In this document: one piece after another, positions 33,524 through 44,777 of the stretch
How the letters are laid out: the number at the start of each line of letters is the position of its first letter
Numbering within the stretch: the stretch's first letter is position 1
Source: Massilia frigida
GTDB taxonomy: Bacteria > Pseudomonadota > Gammaproteobacteria > Burkholderiales > Burkholderiaceae_D
NCBI RefSeq assembly: GCF_011682175.1
Contig: NZ_WHJG01000028.1
Span: forward strand, 42,415 to 106,414
Reading direction: 5' to 3'
Length of the DNA stretch: 64,000 bases
Translations under genes and position numbers: made by a program
The notes under the pieces: model-generated
Seen by the model: only the letters and a program-made list of their open reading frames with translations
Database searches by the model: none
Told to the model about the DNA's origin: nothing

Positions 33524-35164
33524 TTAGTAAGTACCGATTCTGATTTTCAGGACGACCGGTTTAGCCGGCAGGTTGATGCCGTAATCGACCTGGTCGCCAT
33601 TCCAGTTGCGCTCCATGATCCATGTACCGGACGGATCGAAACTGCCCTCCTCCACCCGTGCCAGCATGGTCGGTTTGCCATCGTTGCTGCCCGCTCCACC
33701 CAGACGCAGGCGAACCTGCTGGCCGACCACGATGAATTCGTTGTCCCCGATCTGGGCAATCGCCACGCCGCCGCCCGGCTTGTCGGTATTGGCCGGTTCG
33801 TCCTTGATCTCGGGGTTCCATGCCTTTTCACCAAACTGCCACTGGCGGAACGACACCGTGGCCGTCCAGTTTTTCATCGCGATGGTTTGCTCGCTGCGCT
33901 CGTCGCTTTCGGCCACGCCGTAAGTGCGGCCCTCGAACGCCCATTTGGCCCACTGCCGTTCCATCGGCCGGAACACGGCAAAGATCGACCCGAACGGTTC
34001 GACCATCGTCTTGTCGGTCAGCTTGGAACCGAGCGGGAAGTTGCTATAGTCGGCGTAATCGATGCCGAACGGCGCGAACCCGAGCGCGCCGCGCCCGAGC
34101 ACCTGGTAGGTGTAGCGCGCGTACGTGGCCGCGTTACCGAGTTCCGGCACCATCAGCGCATTGTCCGGGCGCTGGAAGCGGTCCAGCGTTCCGGTAAATT
34201 TGGCCGACTGCGGCATGTAGATATCGGGTGCGGCCAGGTCGATCGCCGGTGCCGCCACCTTGTAGATGTCGATCACATCCCAGGTCGGCCCGCCGCTGGC
34301 GAAGTTGCCCTTCCACGGCGCCATCGGTTCGAGCGGATCGCGCAGCGCGTTATTCACATACATCGGCAGGTTGTAGACCGCGCGCCCGGCCCTGGCGACT
34401 TCGCCGATATAGCTGGCGATGGCATAGGTATGAAAATACTGCTCGGCGTAGTCGCCATACACCTCGGACCACGTGCCCTTGGCCGCCAGCTTCACCGGCG
34501 ACTTCTGGCGCTCCAGCACCGCCTGCGGCACCGCCTGCGCAAACGCCGCCTGCGCTTTTGCGCCGTAGTCGCGCACCAGCCCATACGTGCCCACTTCGTT
34601 CTGCACCTGCATCATGATGACCGTGCGATGCGCCTCGTCGATCTTTTTGATGTGGGCCATCAGCGCCACAAACGCCTTTTTATCGGCCTTGAGCGTCTCT
34701 TCGCCGAACGGCGACATGCAGTAATTGACCTTGCCGTCCTTGTCGAGCATGCGCGGAAAGCGCTGGTTGTCGAACTTGACCCATTCCGGGCTGTATTGCG
34801 GATTGGTGTTCTTCCAGGTGGCGAACCACAGCAGCACCAGGCGCACCTTGTTCTTGCGCGCCTCGGCCACCAGCGTATCGACGTAGCTGAAATCGAACTT
34901 GCCTTCGACCGGTTCGATCTGCTCCCACGCCACCGGAATTTCAAGCGTATTGGCGTGCATGTCGCGGATCGCCGGCCAGACCTTTTTCAATGCGGCCGGG
35001 TAGTTGCTCGAATTGTGCGCCTGGGCGCCGAGCATCACGAACGGCGCGCCATCGACCATGAGCGCGTGGCGGCCATCCTTCTGCACCAGTTGCGGCAGCG
35101 GCGCCGCCGCTGCCGTGACGCTGGCCGCTGCCACGGCCAGTATCGCAATAGCGCGGCGCGCCAT
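33524..35164 (-). CDS. GH35 beta-galactosidase
   Basis: Removes terminal beta-galactose from xyloglucan side chains. 546 residues with a signal peptide (ending TAAAA). Acid/base Glu190 in MMQVQNEVGTYG and nucleophile Glu341 in MVPELGN. The N-terminal ALMVDGAPFVMLGAQAHNSS and WAFEGRTYGVAE regions are typical of the DUF5597-carrying GH35 group found in Cellvibrio and Bacteroidetes xyloglucan loci. Its ATG overlaps the end of the upstream TonB receptor gene by one base. Confidence 0.93.
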   Translation of the reverse strand: MARRAIAILAVAAASVTAAAAPLPQLVQKDGRHALMVDGAPFVMLGAQAHNSSNYPAALKKVWPAIRDMHANTLEIPVAWEQIEPVEGKFDFSYVDTLVAEARKNKVRLVLLWFATWKNTNPQYSPEWVKFDNQRFPRMLDKDGKVNYCMSPFGEETLKADKKAFVALMAHIKKIDEAHRTVIMMQVQNEVGTYGLVRDYGAKAQAAFAQAVPQAVLERQKSPVKLAAKGTWSEVYGDYAEQYFHTYAIASYIGEVARAGRAVYNLPMYVNNALRDPLEPMAPWKGNFASGGPTWDVIDIYKVAAPAIDLAAPDIYMPQSAKFTGTLDRFQRPDNALMVPELGNAATYARYTYQVLGRGALGFAPFGIDYADYSNFPLGSKLTDKTMVEPFGSIFAVFRPMERQWAKWAFEGRTYGVAESDERSEQTIAMKNWTATVSFRQWQFGEKAWNPEIKDEPANTDKPGGGVAIAQIGDNEFIVVGQQVRLRLGGAGSNDGKPTMLARVEEGSFDPSGTWIMERNWNGDQVDYGINLPAKPVVLKIRIGTY

Positions 35165-38100
35165 CAGAAGCTGTAGCGCATCTGCGCCGTGTAGCGTGGC
35201 CCCGTGACGAACCAGGCACGCCCCTTGGCGCCGATTTCCTGGTCCATCTCCTGCTTGAACTTCGCATCGTTGATGTTCTGCGCTTCCAGGCCGAACGACA
35301 GGTTCTCGGTGATCTTGTAGAAAATCGAGGCATCGAGCTGGCCGTACGCGCCCGCCCAGGTAGGCAAGCCATAGCTCACCTTATGCTGGCCGAACGTCGG
35401 ACTGGCCGGATTGGTGTCGGTGCCATCGTCGCCACGGGTGCCGTTCACGTTCACGCCCTGCAGGCTCCTGGAACGCCAGTTGTAGGCCAGGCGCGACGAG
35501 AGCGGCCCCTTGTCGTACATGAGCGCCAGATTGTACGAACGGCGCGACAGGTTATACAGAGGCAGATTGCAGAAGGTGCGGCCGTTGGTGTCGCAGCCAT
35601 TCATGTTCAGGTTCATATTGGATGCGCCGTTGCCGGCCCCGCCCAGGCAATAGGCGTCGTACACCGGCGTGTACATGGTCTTTTTGCTGTCGACGAACGT
35701 GAAGTTCGCCTGCATGCCCAGGCCGGACAGCCATGGCGGCAGCTTGTCGAAATACTGCTGGTACGCCACTTCGAAACCGCGTGCCCGGCCTTTGGCGCCA
35801 TTGATCGGCGCCGTGACGGTGAAGTCCTTCATGACGCCGTTCACATCCGGCAGCTGGAAGTTGTAGCTCTGGTCGACGATGATGTCCTTGAGCTGCTTGT
35901 TAAACACCGCGAAGGTGAGCGAACCGGCCGGGGCGAAATACCATTCGGCCGTCAGGTCGACCTGGCGCGACGTGACCGGCTTGAGTCCCGGATTGCCGGC
36001 CCCTTCTCCCTTGAGCGCCACGCTGTTCACGCGCACGATGTTGGCCCCGTTGTTGGTGGAGGTGTCGACATTCTGCGACAGCGTCGTATAGCCCTGCAAT
36101 TGCGAAAAATCGGGACGCGACACGGCCGAACCCATGGCCAGCCGGAACTGCAGCTTGTCGCTCGCCTTCATGCGCAGGTTCAGCGTGGGCAGGACATTGC
36201 TGTAGGAGTTGCTGTAGTCCTGCGAACGCGAAAACGCCGGTATGTTCGGAATCTCAGGGCCGATCGTCTGATATCCGGCGGGGATTACCGGGCGGGTGTA
36301 GCTGAAGACCGTGTAGCCGCTCGCCTTCATGTCGGTCTTCACATAGCGCAAGCCGATATTGCCATCGATCGGCATGGGCAGGTCGTCGAAACCGAAACGC
36401 ACCTGGGTGTACAAGGCGCCGGTCTTTTCGGTCTGTTCGTTCATGCCCTTCGGGTCATTGCCGTAGGCTGCCGCCTTCCATGGCGCGCAATCGGGCGTGG
36501 CGCCTTTGGATGCGGCGTGTTCGTTACACAGGATGTCGTGATACTTGTGCAGACCTTCGTAGCTGGCGGGATAACCCGTGGCCAGCGCCGTATTCGGCAC
36601 CACCAGCGAGGGCACCGACACATCGCCGCCGAAGAAGTTGTTGAAGGCGTGCACGCGCGTATTGCCGCTGAAGCGCGGGTCGCCCAGCGAGGCAAGCTGG
36701 CCGATATTCCAGCCCAGTTGCCACGGCTGCGAAATGGCGACCCAGTTGTAGTCCGGGTTGGTTTTTTCGTTAACCGCGTCGCGTTTGGTCAGGCGCGCGC
36801 CGAAACGGATATCGCGCACTACCTTGTGATCGAAATCGTACTGGGCATCGCCCTTCCAGGCGCTTGACTTGGCCGTGCTGCGGTCCTTGTGCTCCTGGGT
36901 GAAGGCCCAGTAGTAGTTACTCGGATTGGCCAGGTAGGCCAGGTCGGCGCTGTCGAAAATCAGGTTCGGCCTGCCGCCGCTCAAGTCCAGCTGCTGCTTG
37001 GGCATTTGCACGCCCGTGGCCACGGTCGAATCGAGGTTCGCGGTCTTGGCACGGATGCTCTGCAAGTCCGACTTGAAGGTCCAGCTGCTGGTCGGGCGCC
37101 ACACCACGTTCCACGACACGTCCGTGGTATCGGACTGGCGGTTCGCCATGCGCGTATCGCCGCCGTAGTTGATGCCGCCGTCGGTCGGATCGGTCAGGGT
37201 GCCGGTCAGCAGGGCGCCCCTCGCATCATAGGTCGCGTCGGGACTGACCTTGATGTTATACGGATTGGAGGCGGCGAAAATAGCCTGCTCGTCCCACTCC
37301 ATCTTGTAGCGCGATTTGAAGAACGTCAGCGATGTGGTCAGGTCGCGCTCGGGGCGCCATTGCAGCGCGCCGTACGCGCCTTCGCGCTTGCGGTCGAAAT
37401 TAAGGGTGCGCCATGACGCGCCCTTCGGAACCCAGACGGTCTTGCCATCGACGACATCGGTGCGGGCAAAATACGGATCGACCTGCAGGGCGTCGGTGCG
37501 GGTCGCGCTTTCGGAATACGCCAGGTCGACCAGCGCGCCGATTTCGCCGATGCCGGTTTTCCAGCGGTTCGAGAACAGCCCCGAGGCCGACGGCGAGCTG
37601 CGTCCCTTCTTCAGGGCCGAATACGTGGTTTGTCCCGACAGCGCCACCTTCATGCCCTTGAAATCGAAGGGCATGGCCGTGCGCAGGTTCACCAGGCCGC
37701 TGATGGCGCCTTCGATCTGTTCGGCGGACGGGTTTTTGTAAATGTCGACACGCGCCATCAATTCCGGCGGCACGTCCTCGAAATTGAGCGAGCGTCCGCC
37801 ATTGGCCGAGAACGAGTCGCGGCCGTTCAGTTCCGCGCGCACGTAATTGAGGCCGCGGATCGACACGCCCGAGCCTTCCACCGAAAAGTGCTCCGGATCG
37901 GCCTTGCTCATGGTGCGGTCGATCGTCACGCCCACCACCCGCTGCAGCACTTCCGTGACCGAGCGGTCAGGCAGTTTGCCGATATCGTCGGCGACAATCG
38001 AATCGACGATTTCGTCGGAATTCTGTTTGACTTTCTGCGCCGAATTCAGCGCGGCGCGCTGGCCGCTGACCACCACCACGGCGGTATCGCTGGCAGCGAG

Positions 38101-38199
38101 TTCCGTGCCTGGTGCGGCTTGGGCCATCACCACGTTACTCGACATCAGCGCGATCTGGGCCACGGCCACGGCAATCGCTGTTTTTTTATGCTTGTTCAA
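35164..38199 (-). CDS. TonB-dependent receptor for oligosaccharides
   Basis: A large outer-membrane receptor of 1011 residues, of the Caulobacter-type glycan-importer class. TTG start at 38199 with GGAGACAAG in front. Signal peptide, a plug with SDEIVDSIVADDIGKLPDRS, VTEVLQRVVGVTIDR, SIRGLNYVRAELNGRDSFSA and YKNPSAEQIEGAISGLVNLR, then a long barrel ending in RYTAQMRYSF. The plug motifs are those of sugar-importing rather than siderophore receptors. Between GH95 and GH35 genes it is the likely importer of xyloglucan fragments. The 180 bases before it may hold a second promoter. Confidence 0.94.
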   Translation of the reverse strand: MNKHKKTAIAVAVAQIALMSSNVVMAQAAPGTELAASDTAVVVVSGQRAALNSAQKVKQNSDEIVDSIVADDIGKLPDRSVTEVLQRVVGVTIDRTMSKADPEHFSVEGSGVSIRGLNYVRAELNGRDSFSANGGRSLNFEDVPPELMARVDIYKNPSAEQIEGAISGLVNLRTAMPFDFKGMKVALSGQTTYSALKKGRSSPSASGLFSNRWKTGIGEIGALVDLAYSESATRTDALQVDPYFARTDVVDGKTVWVPKGASWRTLNFDRKREGAYGALQWRPERDLTTSLTFFKSRYKMEWDEQAIFAASNPYNIKVSPDATYDARGALLTGTLTDPTDGGINYGGDTRMANRQSDTTDVSWNVVWRPTSSWTFKSDLQSIRAKTANLDSTVATGVQMPKQQLDLSGGRPNLIFDSADLAYLANPSNYYWAFTQEHKDRSTAKSSAWKGDAQYDFDHKVVRDIRFGARLTKRDAVNEKTNPDYNWVAISQPWQLGWNIGQLASLGDPRFSGNTRVHAFNNFFGGDVSVPSLVVPNTALATGYPASYEGLHKYHDILCNEHAASKGATPDCAPWKAAAYGNDPKGMNEQTEKTGALYTQVRFGFDDLPMPIDGNIGLRYVKTDMKASGYTVFSYTRPVIPAGYQTIGPEIPNIPAFSRSQDYSNSYSNVLPTLNLRMKASDKLQFRLAMGSAVSRPDFSQLQGYTTLSQNVDTSTNNGANIVRVNSVALKGEGAGNPGLKPVTSRQVDLTAEWYFAPAGSLTFAVFNKQLKDIIVDQSYNFQLPDVNGVMKDFTVTAPINGAKGRARGFEVAYQQYFDKLPPWLSGLGMQANFTFVDSKKTMYTPVYDAYCLGGAGNGASNMNLNMNGCDTNGRTFCNLPLYNLSRRSYNLALMYDKGPLSSRLAYNWRSRSLQGVNVNGTRGDDGTDTNPASPTFGQHKVSYGLPTWAGAYGQLDASIFYKITENLSFGLEAQNINDAKFKQEMDQEIGAKGRAWFVTGPRYTAQMRYSF

Positions 38200-38379
38200 C
38201 TTGTCTCCTCGGTTTCGTATGTATTTTTATGCATTTATTTTCCGAGCTACGTCACCCCGCCACAATTACGAAAATGACGAATGCATGGAACGAAATCAGA
38301 CAAACAAGACCCGCAGGGCGCGGGGGTATGCGCACCTGCCGCCGTCCCGGCGCAAATGCGTCAACGGCGGCATACCGGC

Positions 38380-40719
38380 TTACTTTTTCGGGATCGCGAG
38401 CGCGCCGCCGAGACGCACGGAAGCGCCGGGTTTCAAGCCGAGCGCGACGACCTTGTCGCCATAGCGCACGGTGCCACCGCCCTGCCCCGCCACCGAGCGG
38501 ATGGTGGCGCTGGCCAGCTTGCCGTTGGCCCAGGCGATATCGACCTCGAAGCCGCCGCGCGCGCGCAAGCCCTTCACCGAACCGTCAGGCCACGACGACG
38601 GCAGCGCGGGCAGCAGATGCAATTCGCCGGTATGCGACTGCAGCAGCATCTCGCAGACGGCCGCCGTGGCCCCCAGGTTGCCGTCGATCTGGAACGGCGG
38701 ATGGGCGTCGAACATATTGGCGTAGGTGCCGCCCGCGTTATTGGTTTCGGTGCCGGGACCGGCCTGCTGGGCGGCGCGCGCGCCGGGTTTGGCCAGCTGC
38801 CCGCGCAGCATTTTGTAGGCATGGTCGCCATCGTGCAGGCGCGCCCAGAAGGCGGTTTTCCACGCCATCGACCAGCCGGTACCGGCGTCGCCGCGCCCTT
38901 CCAGCGACTTGCGCGCGGCCGCCGCCAGCGCAGGGGTTTTGGTGGGCGATATCTGCCGGCCCGGGAACAGGCCAAACAGGTGCGACACATGGCGGTGCGT
39001 GTCACCGGTGGTGTCCAGCACCGGGTCCTTTTTCTCGTCCATCCATTCGAGCAGCTGGCCCCAGCTGCCGATACGCGGACCCGCCAGCCGGTCGCGCATG
39101 GCCGCGATCCGGTCGCGGAAGACCTTGTCGGTGCCCAGCACGTCCGCCGCTTCCACAGTGTTGTTGAACAGGTCCCAGATGATCTGCTGGTCGTAGCTCA
39201 CCCCATCTTCGATCGGGCCGTGCTCCGGCGACCAGCCGCGCGGCGCCACCAGGCGGCCGTCGGGCAGGCGTTTCAGATGGTCCTCCCAGAACGCGCACAC
39301 TTCCTTCATCATCGGATAGGCCACGGTGCGCAGGAACTCGCGGTCCTGGGTGAACGCGTAGTGTTCCCAGAAGTGCTGCGCATACCAGGCGTTGCCGGTC
39401 TTGTTCCAGATGTAGGTGGTGGCGCCAAAGGGATTCGATTCCGTGCGCACCGTCCAGCCGCGTACCGGCTTGTTCTGCGCGGTGAGGAAGCTCTCCTCGC
39501 CGGCCTTGGGCGGCTGCGCCAGCGCCTTGGTGGCGGTATCGAGAATCAGCTGGCGGTAGACCGGTGCCACGCCGGTGACGAAACCGAAAAACGGCAGCGC
39601 CGCTTCAGCCAGGTTGGCCGGCTCGGCGGGCCAGTAATTCATCTGGATATTGATGTTGGTGTGGTAGTCCGCATTCCACGGTGGCGTGAGGCTGTTGTTC
39701 CACAATCCTTGCAGGTTGGCCGGCAGCGAATCGCGCGAGCTGGAAATGAGCAGGTAGCGGCCGAACTGGAAGAACTGCGCTTCCAGCCCCGGGTCCTTGC
39801 CGTCGGCGGTGTAGACCTCGATGCGCTGGTCGGTCGGCAGTGCGCGCCGCGCGGCCGATGCGAGGCCGAATTCGATGCTCACGCGGTCGTACAGGCGCTT
39901 GTAATCCTGCTGGTGCGCCGCCAGCAGTTGCGCCCACGGCAGCGCCGCCGCGGCGCTGACCTGGCTTAAGACGCGCGGCAGCGGGTGCGCACCCTGGAAA
40001 CGCCCGGCCGCGTCGTTGACATAGCTGGTGCCGGCGCCAAGCACCAGCACCAGCGCGTCGCAATTGGTGAAGACAATCCGCTTGCCTTCCACCGACAAGG
40101 TACCGCCCTCGTTGATCACCTGGATCTGGCTGGCGTAACTCATCACGTTCGACGTGGGCGTGGCAGGCGGCGTGGCCGGCAGCACGAAGCCGGCCAGCGA
40201 CCCGGTGGCGTAAATGCGGTTACCGGCCACGCTGATGCGCGCCTCGTGCATGTCGGCCAGCTCGATCGAGCCGCTGTACTTGCCCGGCTGGTCGGCGCTC
40301 AGGCGCGCCACGATGGCTTGCGCCGGATGGCTGGCGAACATCTCGCGCTTGAACGCCACGCCGGCGTGGGTGTAGGTGACGCTGTGCAGGCTGTTGTCCA
40401 GATCGAGCTTGCGCACGTAGCCGCTGGCGCCGGCGGCGTGGCCCGGCAGGTTGATATACACGTCGCCAAAGGGCTGGTACGCGCCCAGCGTCTTGTCGTC
40501 ACCGCTCCACAGGGTGATGTCGTTGAACTGGATGCGCTCGCGCTCCACCTGCCCGAAAATCATCGCGCCGAGGCGGCCGTTGCCGATCGGGAGCGCCTCG
40601 CGTTCCCATCCCTCGGGGGTGTCGGGCGCGGGCCGGCCGTAGCGCAAGATGCGGTCGCTGGCACTGGCGCTGTGCACGACGGCGGCGAGCAGCAGCGCGC
40701 AGCGCAGCAGGGTTTTCAT
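38380..40719 (-). CDS. GH95 alpha-1,2-L-fucosidase
   Basis: Removes L-fucose capping fucogalactoxyloglucan. 779 residues with a signal peptide. GH95 marks: [20 protein letters not shown] near the N-terminus, [11 protein letters not shown], the catalytic-barrel stretch [40 protein letters not shown], and [16 protein letters not shown] near [14 protein letters not shown]. The esterase gene upstream ends three bases before its start, and the TonB receptor follows. Confidence 0.93.
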   Translation of the reverse strand: MKTLLRCALLLAAVVHSASASDRILRYGRPAPDTPEGWEREALPIGNGRLGAMIFGQVERERIQFNDITLWSGDDKTLGAYQPFGDVYINLPGHAAGASGYVRKLDLDNSLHSVTYTHAGVAFKREMFASHPAQAIVARLSADQPGKYSGSIELADMHEARISVAGNRIYATGSLAGFVLPATPPATPTSNVMSYASQIQVINEGGTLSVEGKRIVFTNCDALVLVLGAGTSYVNDAAGRFQGAHPLPRVLSQVSAAAALPWAQLLAAHQQDYKRLYDRVSIEFGLASAARRALPTDQRIEVYTADGKDPGLEAQFFQFGRYLLISSSRDSLPANLQGLWNNSLTPPWNADYHTNINIQMNYWPAEPANLAEAALPFFGFVTGVAPVYRQLILDTATKALAQPPKAGEESFLTAQNKPVRGWTVRTESNPFGATTYIWNKTGNAWYAQHFWEHYAFTQDREFLRTVAYPMMKEVCAFWEDHLKRLPDGRLVAPRGWSPEHGPIEDGVSYDQQIIWDLFNNTVEAADVLGTDKVFRDRIAAMRDRLAGPRIGSWGQLLEWMDEKKDPVLDTTGDTHRHVSHLFGLFPGRQISPTKTPALAAAARKSLEGRGDAGTGWSMAWKTAFWARLHDGDHAYKMLRGQLAKPGARAAQQAGPGTETNNAGGTYANMFDAHPPFQIDGNLGATAAVCEMLLQSHTGELHLLPALPSSWPDGSVKGLRARGGFEVDIAWANGKLASATIRSVAGQGGGTVRYGDKVVALGLKPGASVRLGGALAIPKK

Positions 40720-40722
40720 CGA

Positions 40723-42036
40723 TCACTGCCCCATCAGGCGCAGCAAGGTCGGCTCCATCGTCTTGGCCCACGCTTCGTAGCTTTGTTCGTTCAGGTGCAG
40801 CAGATCGGGCATCGCCTCACGCGACAGGGTGCCGTCCGCCGCCAGAAAAGTCTGGTTGATGTTCAGGAAATGGACTAGCTTGCCGTCGTCGAAGCCCGCC
40901 AGGATCTTGTTCACTTCATCGTTGATGCGCCGCAGTTCGCTGTCCGGCTTCGCGTCGCGCGGGAAAATCGCCAGCAGCAGGATGCGGGCATTCGGCAGGC
41001 GCTGGCGTACATCCTCGATATTGCGCAGGATGCCGGCCGCCGTGGTTACGGGATTCTCGCGCCGGTCGCCGGTATTGTTGGTACCGGCCATCAGCACTAC
41101 GACCTTCGGGTCGAGGCCATCGAGCGCGCCGTGTTGCAGGCGCCACAAGATGTTTTCAGTGTGGTCGCCGCCAAAGCCCAGTCCCAGCGCATTGTGCTTG
41201 CTGTAGTAGCGCTGCCAGACCGGCGCGCCGGCTTTCTCCCAGCCTTCCGTGATCGAATCGCCGATGAAGACGATGCCGGTCTTCTCGCCAGCGGCTTTGC
41301 GTCGTTCCGCTTCCGCTCTTTTTGCCTCGTGACGCGGGCGCCAGCCGTTGATCGACCAGGATTGATTGAGCATCTCCGGCGTGACCGACTGGGTTTTGTA
41401 ATCCGGGCAGGCGGCATTCGGCGTGCCGGTCTTGAGGAAGCGGACATGCGCGATTTCCACCCTGCCGCTGCCGCTGCCTTCCAGCGCGAACGGCGCGGTG
41501 ACGGCTGAAAAATCGTCGCCATCATGGGCGAAGCAGCGCATCGAAAACACCAGCGGCTGGCGTCCCTTGCCCGCCATGGCCCGCGCCGGCACCAGATATG
41601 GCACCTGGCGCTCGCACCCTTTTCCGCAACCGACCTTGAACGACACCCCGCCCTGCGCCAGGTCCTCGACGTTCAGGTCGAAGGCCAGCACGCCGCCGGG
41701 CACATACGCGCGCAGGTCGAGCGGCACATCGCTTTCCACGCGCAGGCTGGCATACCAGGCATCCTTGAAATGCAGCGTCATCGCGTCCGTGCCGACATCG
41801 ACGCCGACCCGGCTTTCGGCGACCTTGGGGACGGCCGGTTTAGGTACCAGGACAGAGGCGCCATCGACCCGCTGCGACAATTCAAAATCGGCGACGATCA
41901 CGTGCGAGCCAAAGCGCGGCCCGGCCGCGTAGATCGTCAGTTCATCATGCTGATTCGCGGGCGTGGCGCAGGCGCCGACGGCCAGCAGCGCCGAGAACAC
42001 GAGCGGCAGGCGCAGAGGCTTGGTGTGACGGTTCAT
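40723..42036 (-). CDS. SGNH/GDSL-family acetylesterase lipoprotein with N-terminal binding domain
   Basis: A 437-residue exported esterase. A lipobox-like AVGACATP follows the signal peptide. Residues 30-200 form a galactose-binding-like beta domain of the ExoP type (ADFELSQRVDGASVLVP; RFGSHVIV). The SGNH hydrolase occupies about 235-437: block I VFIGDSITEGW, block III MAGTNNTGDR, and catalytic Asp/His in PDLLHLNEQSY. In this cluster removal of O-acetyl groups from xyloglucan is the likely job. The gene is 19 bases after xylH. Confidence 0.88.
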   Translation of the reverse strand: MNRHTKPLRLPLVFSALLAVGACATPANQHDELTIYAAGPRFGSHVIVADFELSQRVDGASVLVPKPAVPKVAESRVGVDVGTDAMTLHFKDAWYASLRVESDVPLDLRAYVPGGVLAFDLNVEDLAQGGVSFKVGCGKGCERQVPYLVPARAMAGKGRQPLVFSMRCFAHDGDDFSAVTAPFALEGSGSGRVEIAHVRFLKTGTPNAACPDYKTQSVTPEMLNQSWSINGWRPRHEAKRAEAERRKAAGEKTGIVFIGDSITEGWEKAGAPVWQRYYSKHNALGLGFGGDHTENILWRLQHGALDGLDPKVVVLMAGTNNTGDRRENPVTTAAGILRNIEDVRQRLPNARILLLAIFPRDAKPDSELRRINDEVNKILAGFDDGKLVHFLNINQTFLAADGTLSREAMPDLLHLNEQSYEAWAKTMEPTLLRLMGQ

Positions 42037-42055
42037 AGTGTATCCCGGTGATCGG

Positions 42056-43198
42056 TTAGCGGCGGGCGGAGCGCGTAACGACGTCGACCCACACCGCCAG
42101 CGTGAGGATGGCGCCCTTGACGATCATCTGCCAGTAGCTGTCGACGTCGAGCATCGACATGCCGTTATCGAGGCTGGCCATGACCAGCGCGCCGATCAGG
42201 GCGCCGTACACGGTGCCGGAACCGCCGCGCATCGAGGTGCCGCCGATGAAGCTGGCCGCGATCACATCGAGTTCGCCCGAGGTACCGGCCGATGGCGAAC
42301 CGGCCGCCAGGCGCGCCGTGTTGATCAGCCCCGCCAGTGCGCACATCAATCCCATCAGGCCGAAGATCCACAGTTTGACCGCCCGTACGTTCACGCCGGA
42401 CAGGCGAGTCGCTTCCATATTGCTGCCGACGGCGTAAATGCGGCGTCCGAACACGGTCTGCGTGGCCACGTAGCTGAAGACCGCGAGCAGCACCAGGAGC
42501 AGCAGCACCGGCAGCGGAATGCCTTCGTAGCTGTGCAGGGTCCGCACCACCGAATAGAGCACCGCGCCAATTGCCAGCAAACGCACGCCATCGCGCACGG
42601 CGGTCGGCACCGGCAAGCCGTGGTGCGCCAGGCTGACGCGCTGGCGCCAGGTCAGCACCGCTGCCAACACGAACAGCAGCACGCCAAGGCCGATGCTCAG
42701 GCTGGGCGACAGGTAGCCCTGCCCCAGGTACACCATCTCGGCCGACACTGGCGCCACTGTCGTACCGCCGGTCACGCCGAGCACGATGCCACGATAGGCC
42801 AGCATGCCGCCCAGGCCCACAATAAATGAGGGAATACCCGCATACGCCACCAGATAGCCGTTAAATATACCCAGTACCAGCCCGCACGCGAGCACCAGCG
42901 GCACGATCACGGGCAGCGGCAGGTGATGGCTCACGTCGAGCACCGCCGCCACGCCGCCCAATAGCCCGAGCAGCGATCCGACCGACAGGTCGATCTCGCC
43001 GGCGATGATGACGAACACCATGCCGCAGGCCAGGATGCCGGTAATGGCCATCTGGCGCATCAGGTTCGACAGGTTGCGCGCCGAGGTGAAGCCGCCATCG
43101 GTTTTCCAGCTGAAGAACAGCCAGATGAGGGCAATCGCGGCCAGCAGGGCCAGGATTTTGTACTGCGTGAAGAGTTGTTTAAATTTGATCGGGTTCAT
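42056..43198 (-). CDS. xylH: Xylose ABC transporter permease XylH
   Basis: Inner-membrane permease of the high-affinity xylose importer. 380 residues, about ten membrane helices, with MAITGILACGMVFVIIAGEI and the ALIWLFFSWKTDGGFTSARN start typical of RbsC/XylH proteins. The loop GSNMEATRLSGVNVRAVKLW is a conserved sugar-permease motif. It lies 26 bases after xylG and precedes the esterase gene. Confidence 0.92.
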   Translation of the reverse strand: MNPIKFKQLFTQYKILALLAAIALIWLFFSWKTDGGFTSARNLSNLMRQMAITGILACGMVFVIIAGEIDLSVGSLLGLLGGVAAVLDVSHHLPLPVIVPLVLACGLVLGIFNGYLVAYAGIPSFIVGLGGMLAYRGIVLGVTGGTTVAPVSAEMVYLGQGYLSPSLSIGLGVLLFVLAAVLTWRQRVSLAHHGLPVPTAVRDGVRLLAIGAVLYSVVRTLHSYEGIPLPVLLLLVLLAVFSYVATQTVFGRRIYAVGSNMEATRLSGVNVRAVKLWIFGLMGLMCALAGLINTARLAAGSPSAGTSGELDVIAASFIGGTSMRGGSGTVYGALIGALVMASLDNGMSMLDVDSYWQMIVKGAILTLAVWVDVVTRSARR

Positions 43199-43224
43199 GT
43201 GTTCTATCGCGAAGGTAGGGGCGT

Positions 43225-44760
43225 TCAGTGCGCGGCAATGGCGTGGTCGAGGGCGGTGGCGAGCAGGGTTTCCTGGCTCAGGCCCGCGTTGACGAAGTCG
43301 CCGCGAAGCTGGCCCTCGCCCATCACCAGCACGCGGTCGGAAATGCCCAGCACCTCGGCCAGTTCGGAGGACACCATGATGATCGACATGCCCTGGCCGG
43401 CCAGCTCGAACATCAGCTTGAAGATTTCATACTTGGCGCCGACGTCGACGCCGCGGGTCGGCTCGTCGAGAATGAGTACCTGCGGCTTCGTGAGCAGCAT
43501 TTTCGACAGCACCGCCTTTTGCTGGTTACCGCCGGACAGGCTGGTAATCGGCAGGAACGGGCTGGCGGTTTTCAGGCCCAGGCGCTTGATCTGCTCCTGC
43601 ACGGTTTTCAGTTCGGCTTCGCGGTCGATGCGGGTCAGGCGCGAAAAGGAATCGAGCACAGAGAGCGTGATGTTCTGGCCGACGTCGAGGTCGCGCACGA
43701 TGCCATGCTGCTTGCGGTCTTCCGGCACCAGCGCGAAGCCGGCGCGGATGGCCTTGAGCGGCGTGCCGGTATCGACCACGGCGCCATGCAGGCGTACCTC
43801 GGCGTGGCTGGCACCCGGATAGGCGCCGAACAAGGCCGACACCAGCTCCGTGCGCCCTGCACCCACCAGGCCCGCGATGCCCAGGATTTCGCCTTTGCGC
43901 AGCGTGAAGGAGACGTTATCGACGCGCTTGCGTTCGGGCTTGTCGATGTCGTAGCAGGTGACGTTGCGCGCCTCGAAAATCACCTCGCCCAGCGTCCGTT
44001 CCTGCTTGGGATAGAGCTGGTTCATCTCGCGCCCGACCATCTGGGAGATGATGCGGTTGACATCGAGTTCGGCCATCGGCGTGGTCGCGATATGCTTGCC
44101 GTCGCGGATCACGGCGATGGTGTCGCAGATGGCAGCGACTTCATCGAGCTTGTGGGAGATGTAGACGCAGGCGACGCCCTTGGCCTTGAGCTTGCGGATG
44201 ATCTCCAGCAGGATCTTGATTTCGGCGGCGGTGAGCGACGCTGACGGTTCGTCCAGGATCAGCAGCTTGGCGTCCTTGTTGAGAGCCTTGGCGATCTCGA
44301 TCAATTGCTGGTGCCCGCCGCCGTAGTTCATCACCGGCAGCACCACGTTGACATCAAGCAGGTTCAGCTCCGCCAGCAGCTGCTCGGCGCGCCGGTTCAT
44401 GGCGGGGTAGTTCATGCGCCCGCCGAAGGTGGTGATTTCGTTCCCCAGGAAGAGGTTTTCCGTGACCGACAGTTCGGGCACCAGCATCAGCTCCTGGTGG
44501 ATGATGATGATGCCGGCCGCCTCGGTCTCGCGGATGGAAGCGGCGCGCAGGGGTTTGCCCTCGAACAGGATGTCGCCATCCCAGGTGCCGTGCGGGTAGA
44601 CGGCTGAAAGGACCTTCATCAAGGTCGACTTGCCGGCCCCATTCTCGCCGCACAGGCCGACGCATTCGCCGGCGCGGATTTGCAGGTCGATGCCGTCGAG
44701 CGCGCGGACGCCGTCGAACTGTTTGACGATGCCCTTCATTTCAAGCAGATAGTCGGACAT
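43225..44760 (-). CDS. xylG: Xylose ABC transporter ATPase XylG
   Basis: Tandem ATP-binding subunit of 511 residues. The start at 44760 ([20 protein letters not shown]) has CAGGAG upstream. Domain 1 has Walker [21 protein letters not shown] and Walker [13 protein letters not shown]; domain 2 has the degenerate [10 protein letters not shown], signature [16 protein letters not shown] and [16 protein letters not shown]. The ending matches family ATPases with the substrate group of xylose/arabinose importers. A 140-base gap before it holds a CG-centred palindrome and a REP-like repeat. Confidence 0.93.
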   Translation of the reverse strand: MSDYLLEMKGIVKQFDGVRALDGIDLQIRAGECVGLCGENGAGKSTLMKVLSAVYPHGTWDGDILFEGKPLRAASIRETEAAGIIIIHQELMLVPELSVTENLFLGNEITTFGGRMNYPAMNRRAEQLLAELNLLDVNVVLPVMNYGGGHQQLIEIAKALNKDAKLLILDEPSASLTAAEIKILLEIIRKLKAKGVACVYISHKLDEVAAICDTIAVIRDGKHIATTPMAELDVNRIISQMVGREMNQLYPKQERTLGEVIFEARNVTCYDIDKPERKRVDNVSFTLRKGEILGIAGLVGAGRTELVSALFGAYPGASHAEVRLHGAVVDTGTPLKAIRAGFALVPEDRKQHGIVRDLDVGQNITLSVLDSFSRLTRIDREAELKTVQEQIKRLGLKTASPFLPITSLSGGNQQKAVLSKMLLTKPQVLILDEPTRGVDVGAKYEIFKLMFELAGQGMSIIMVSSELAEVLGISDRVLVMGEGQLRGDFVNAGLSQETLLATALDHAIAAH

Positions 44761-44777
44761 ACTCAGTCTCCTGATTG

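Noticed and set aside
38338..38371. GCCGCCGT / ACGGCGGC hairpin between GH95 and the TonB receptor
   Set aside because: Short arms, an 18-base loop and no T-run make it a weak terminator; left out as a feature.
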